NCBI GenBank assembly: GCA_025357775.1
Contig: JANXOQ010000182.1
Span: 1-5,841 of the forward strand
Reading direction: 5' to 3'
Source: Ferruginibacter sp.
GTDB lineage: Bacteria > Bacteroidota > Bacteroidia > Chitinophagales > Chitinophagaceae
Length of the DNA: 5,841 nucleotides
Under the pieces are notes generated by a model, which saw only the letters and a program-made list of their open reading frames with translations, was not told where the DNA came from and did not search any database. The first letter of the stretch is position 1, and each line of letters opens with the position of its first letter. Both the position numbers and the translations under genes were made by a program. This document shows, piece after piece, positions 5,564-5,841 of this stretch.

Positions 5564-5841
5564 CTATCAATTAGTAAATCTTAATACGAATAATTACGAA
5601 CCATTTTTTGCTATATCACTGGCTTTAAATAAACGATGACTATTTAATTACCTTTATTAAACTTATCTGTGTGGTTTCTACAAATGAATTGTAAGAGAAA
5701 GTCTTTTATTTATTGAAAAAAGTTCCAATAAACCTGTTTTTTGGAGATTATTAAATAAACTTTTTATTTTTTAATTATTCCTATATAAATTTTTAAAAAA
5801 AATTAGAAAATTTTCTTAAGTTGGGGTGGAAGCGGAGCATT

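Larger units (their letters stand above)
5159..5841. other. Long region without an intact gene
   Basis: These 683 bp are AT-rich and broken by stops in all frames. Short open stretches have some protein-like character: minus strand 5339-5264 (DDQGKIYTISGFGYFLIDHK), plus strand 5480-5563 (signal-peptide-like) and 5562-5639 (SYQLVNLNTNNYEPFFAISL). A small inverted repeat, TTTATTG (5709-5715) with CAATAAA (5726-5732), is also present. With roughly one random stop per dozen codons in DNA of this composition, open stretches this long are expected by chance, so only the items listed separately are worth naming. The last bases (GGGGTGGAAGCGGAGC) are more GC-rich and may begin another element cut by the window edge. 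Confidence 0.4.

Noticed and set aside
5709..5732. TTTATTG/CAATAAA hairpin as a terminator
   Set aside because: It is a short AT stem with a 10-nt loop, no nearby gene to terminate, and could easily be chance.
1..5841. CRISPR array, insertion sequence or integrase
   Set aside because: No regularly spaced repeats, no transposase or recombinase frame, and no terminal inverted repeats with target duplications were seen.

Overview
The window is AT-rich and looks like a chromosomal segment from a member of the Bacteroidota, possibly Chitinophagales. This rests on protein style (a PdxJ with an HPRPDERHI motif, an aspartate kinase with TTLGREGSD, an AhcY without the long insertion), the lack of Shine-Dalgarno sequences, and short hairpin repeats of a kind I associate with that phylum. 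The taxonomic call is inference.

Layout: an aspartate kinase gene (67-1332, +) converges on an Lrp/AsnC-family regulator gene (1480-1980, -) across a 147-bp AT-rich gap with a candidate bidirectional terminator. The regulator is divergent from adenosylhomocysteinase (ahcY, 2304-3629, +) across a 323-bp gap. That gap holds a palindrome at the regulator start, a 12-bp direct repeat with three-helical-turn spacing, a CGCAAGGACGCA-type repeat and a hairpin repeat. A second, inverted copy of the hairpin repeat follows the ahcY stop codon, and then comes a near-ideal intrinsic terminator with a 19-bp stem.

The 809-bp gap from 3630 to 4438 is largely a gene graveyard. It has a GC-rich patch, a broken reading frame resembling a small antitoxin, and a frameshifted remnant of a YoeB/Txe-type RelE-superfamily toxin with a recognisable GIGKPEP motif. 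pdxJ (4439-5158, +) follows, with an 8-codon upstream ORF overlapping its start by ATGA. The last 683 bp hold no intact gene: only a possible lipoprotein signal-peptide fragment, an overlapping tRNA D-arm-like sequence on the other strand, and other weak fragments.

The four intact genes are housekeeping: aspartate-family amino-acid entry, an amino-acid-responsive type regulator, S-adenosylhomocysteine recycling, and pyridoxal phosphate synthesis. They do not form one operon. They are loosely linked through amino-acid and methyl-cycle metabolism, and PLP is the cofactor for many of those enzymes. I see no convincing undescribed system. The most interesting signals are the decayed toxin-antitoxin locus, the inverted repeat pair around ahcY, and the spaced direct repeats in the regulator/ahcY intergenic region.
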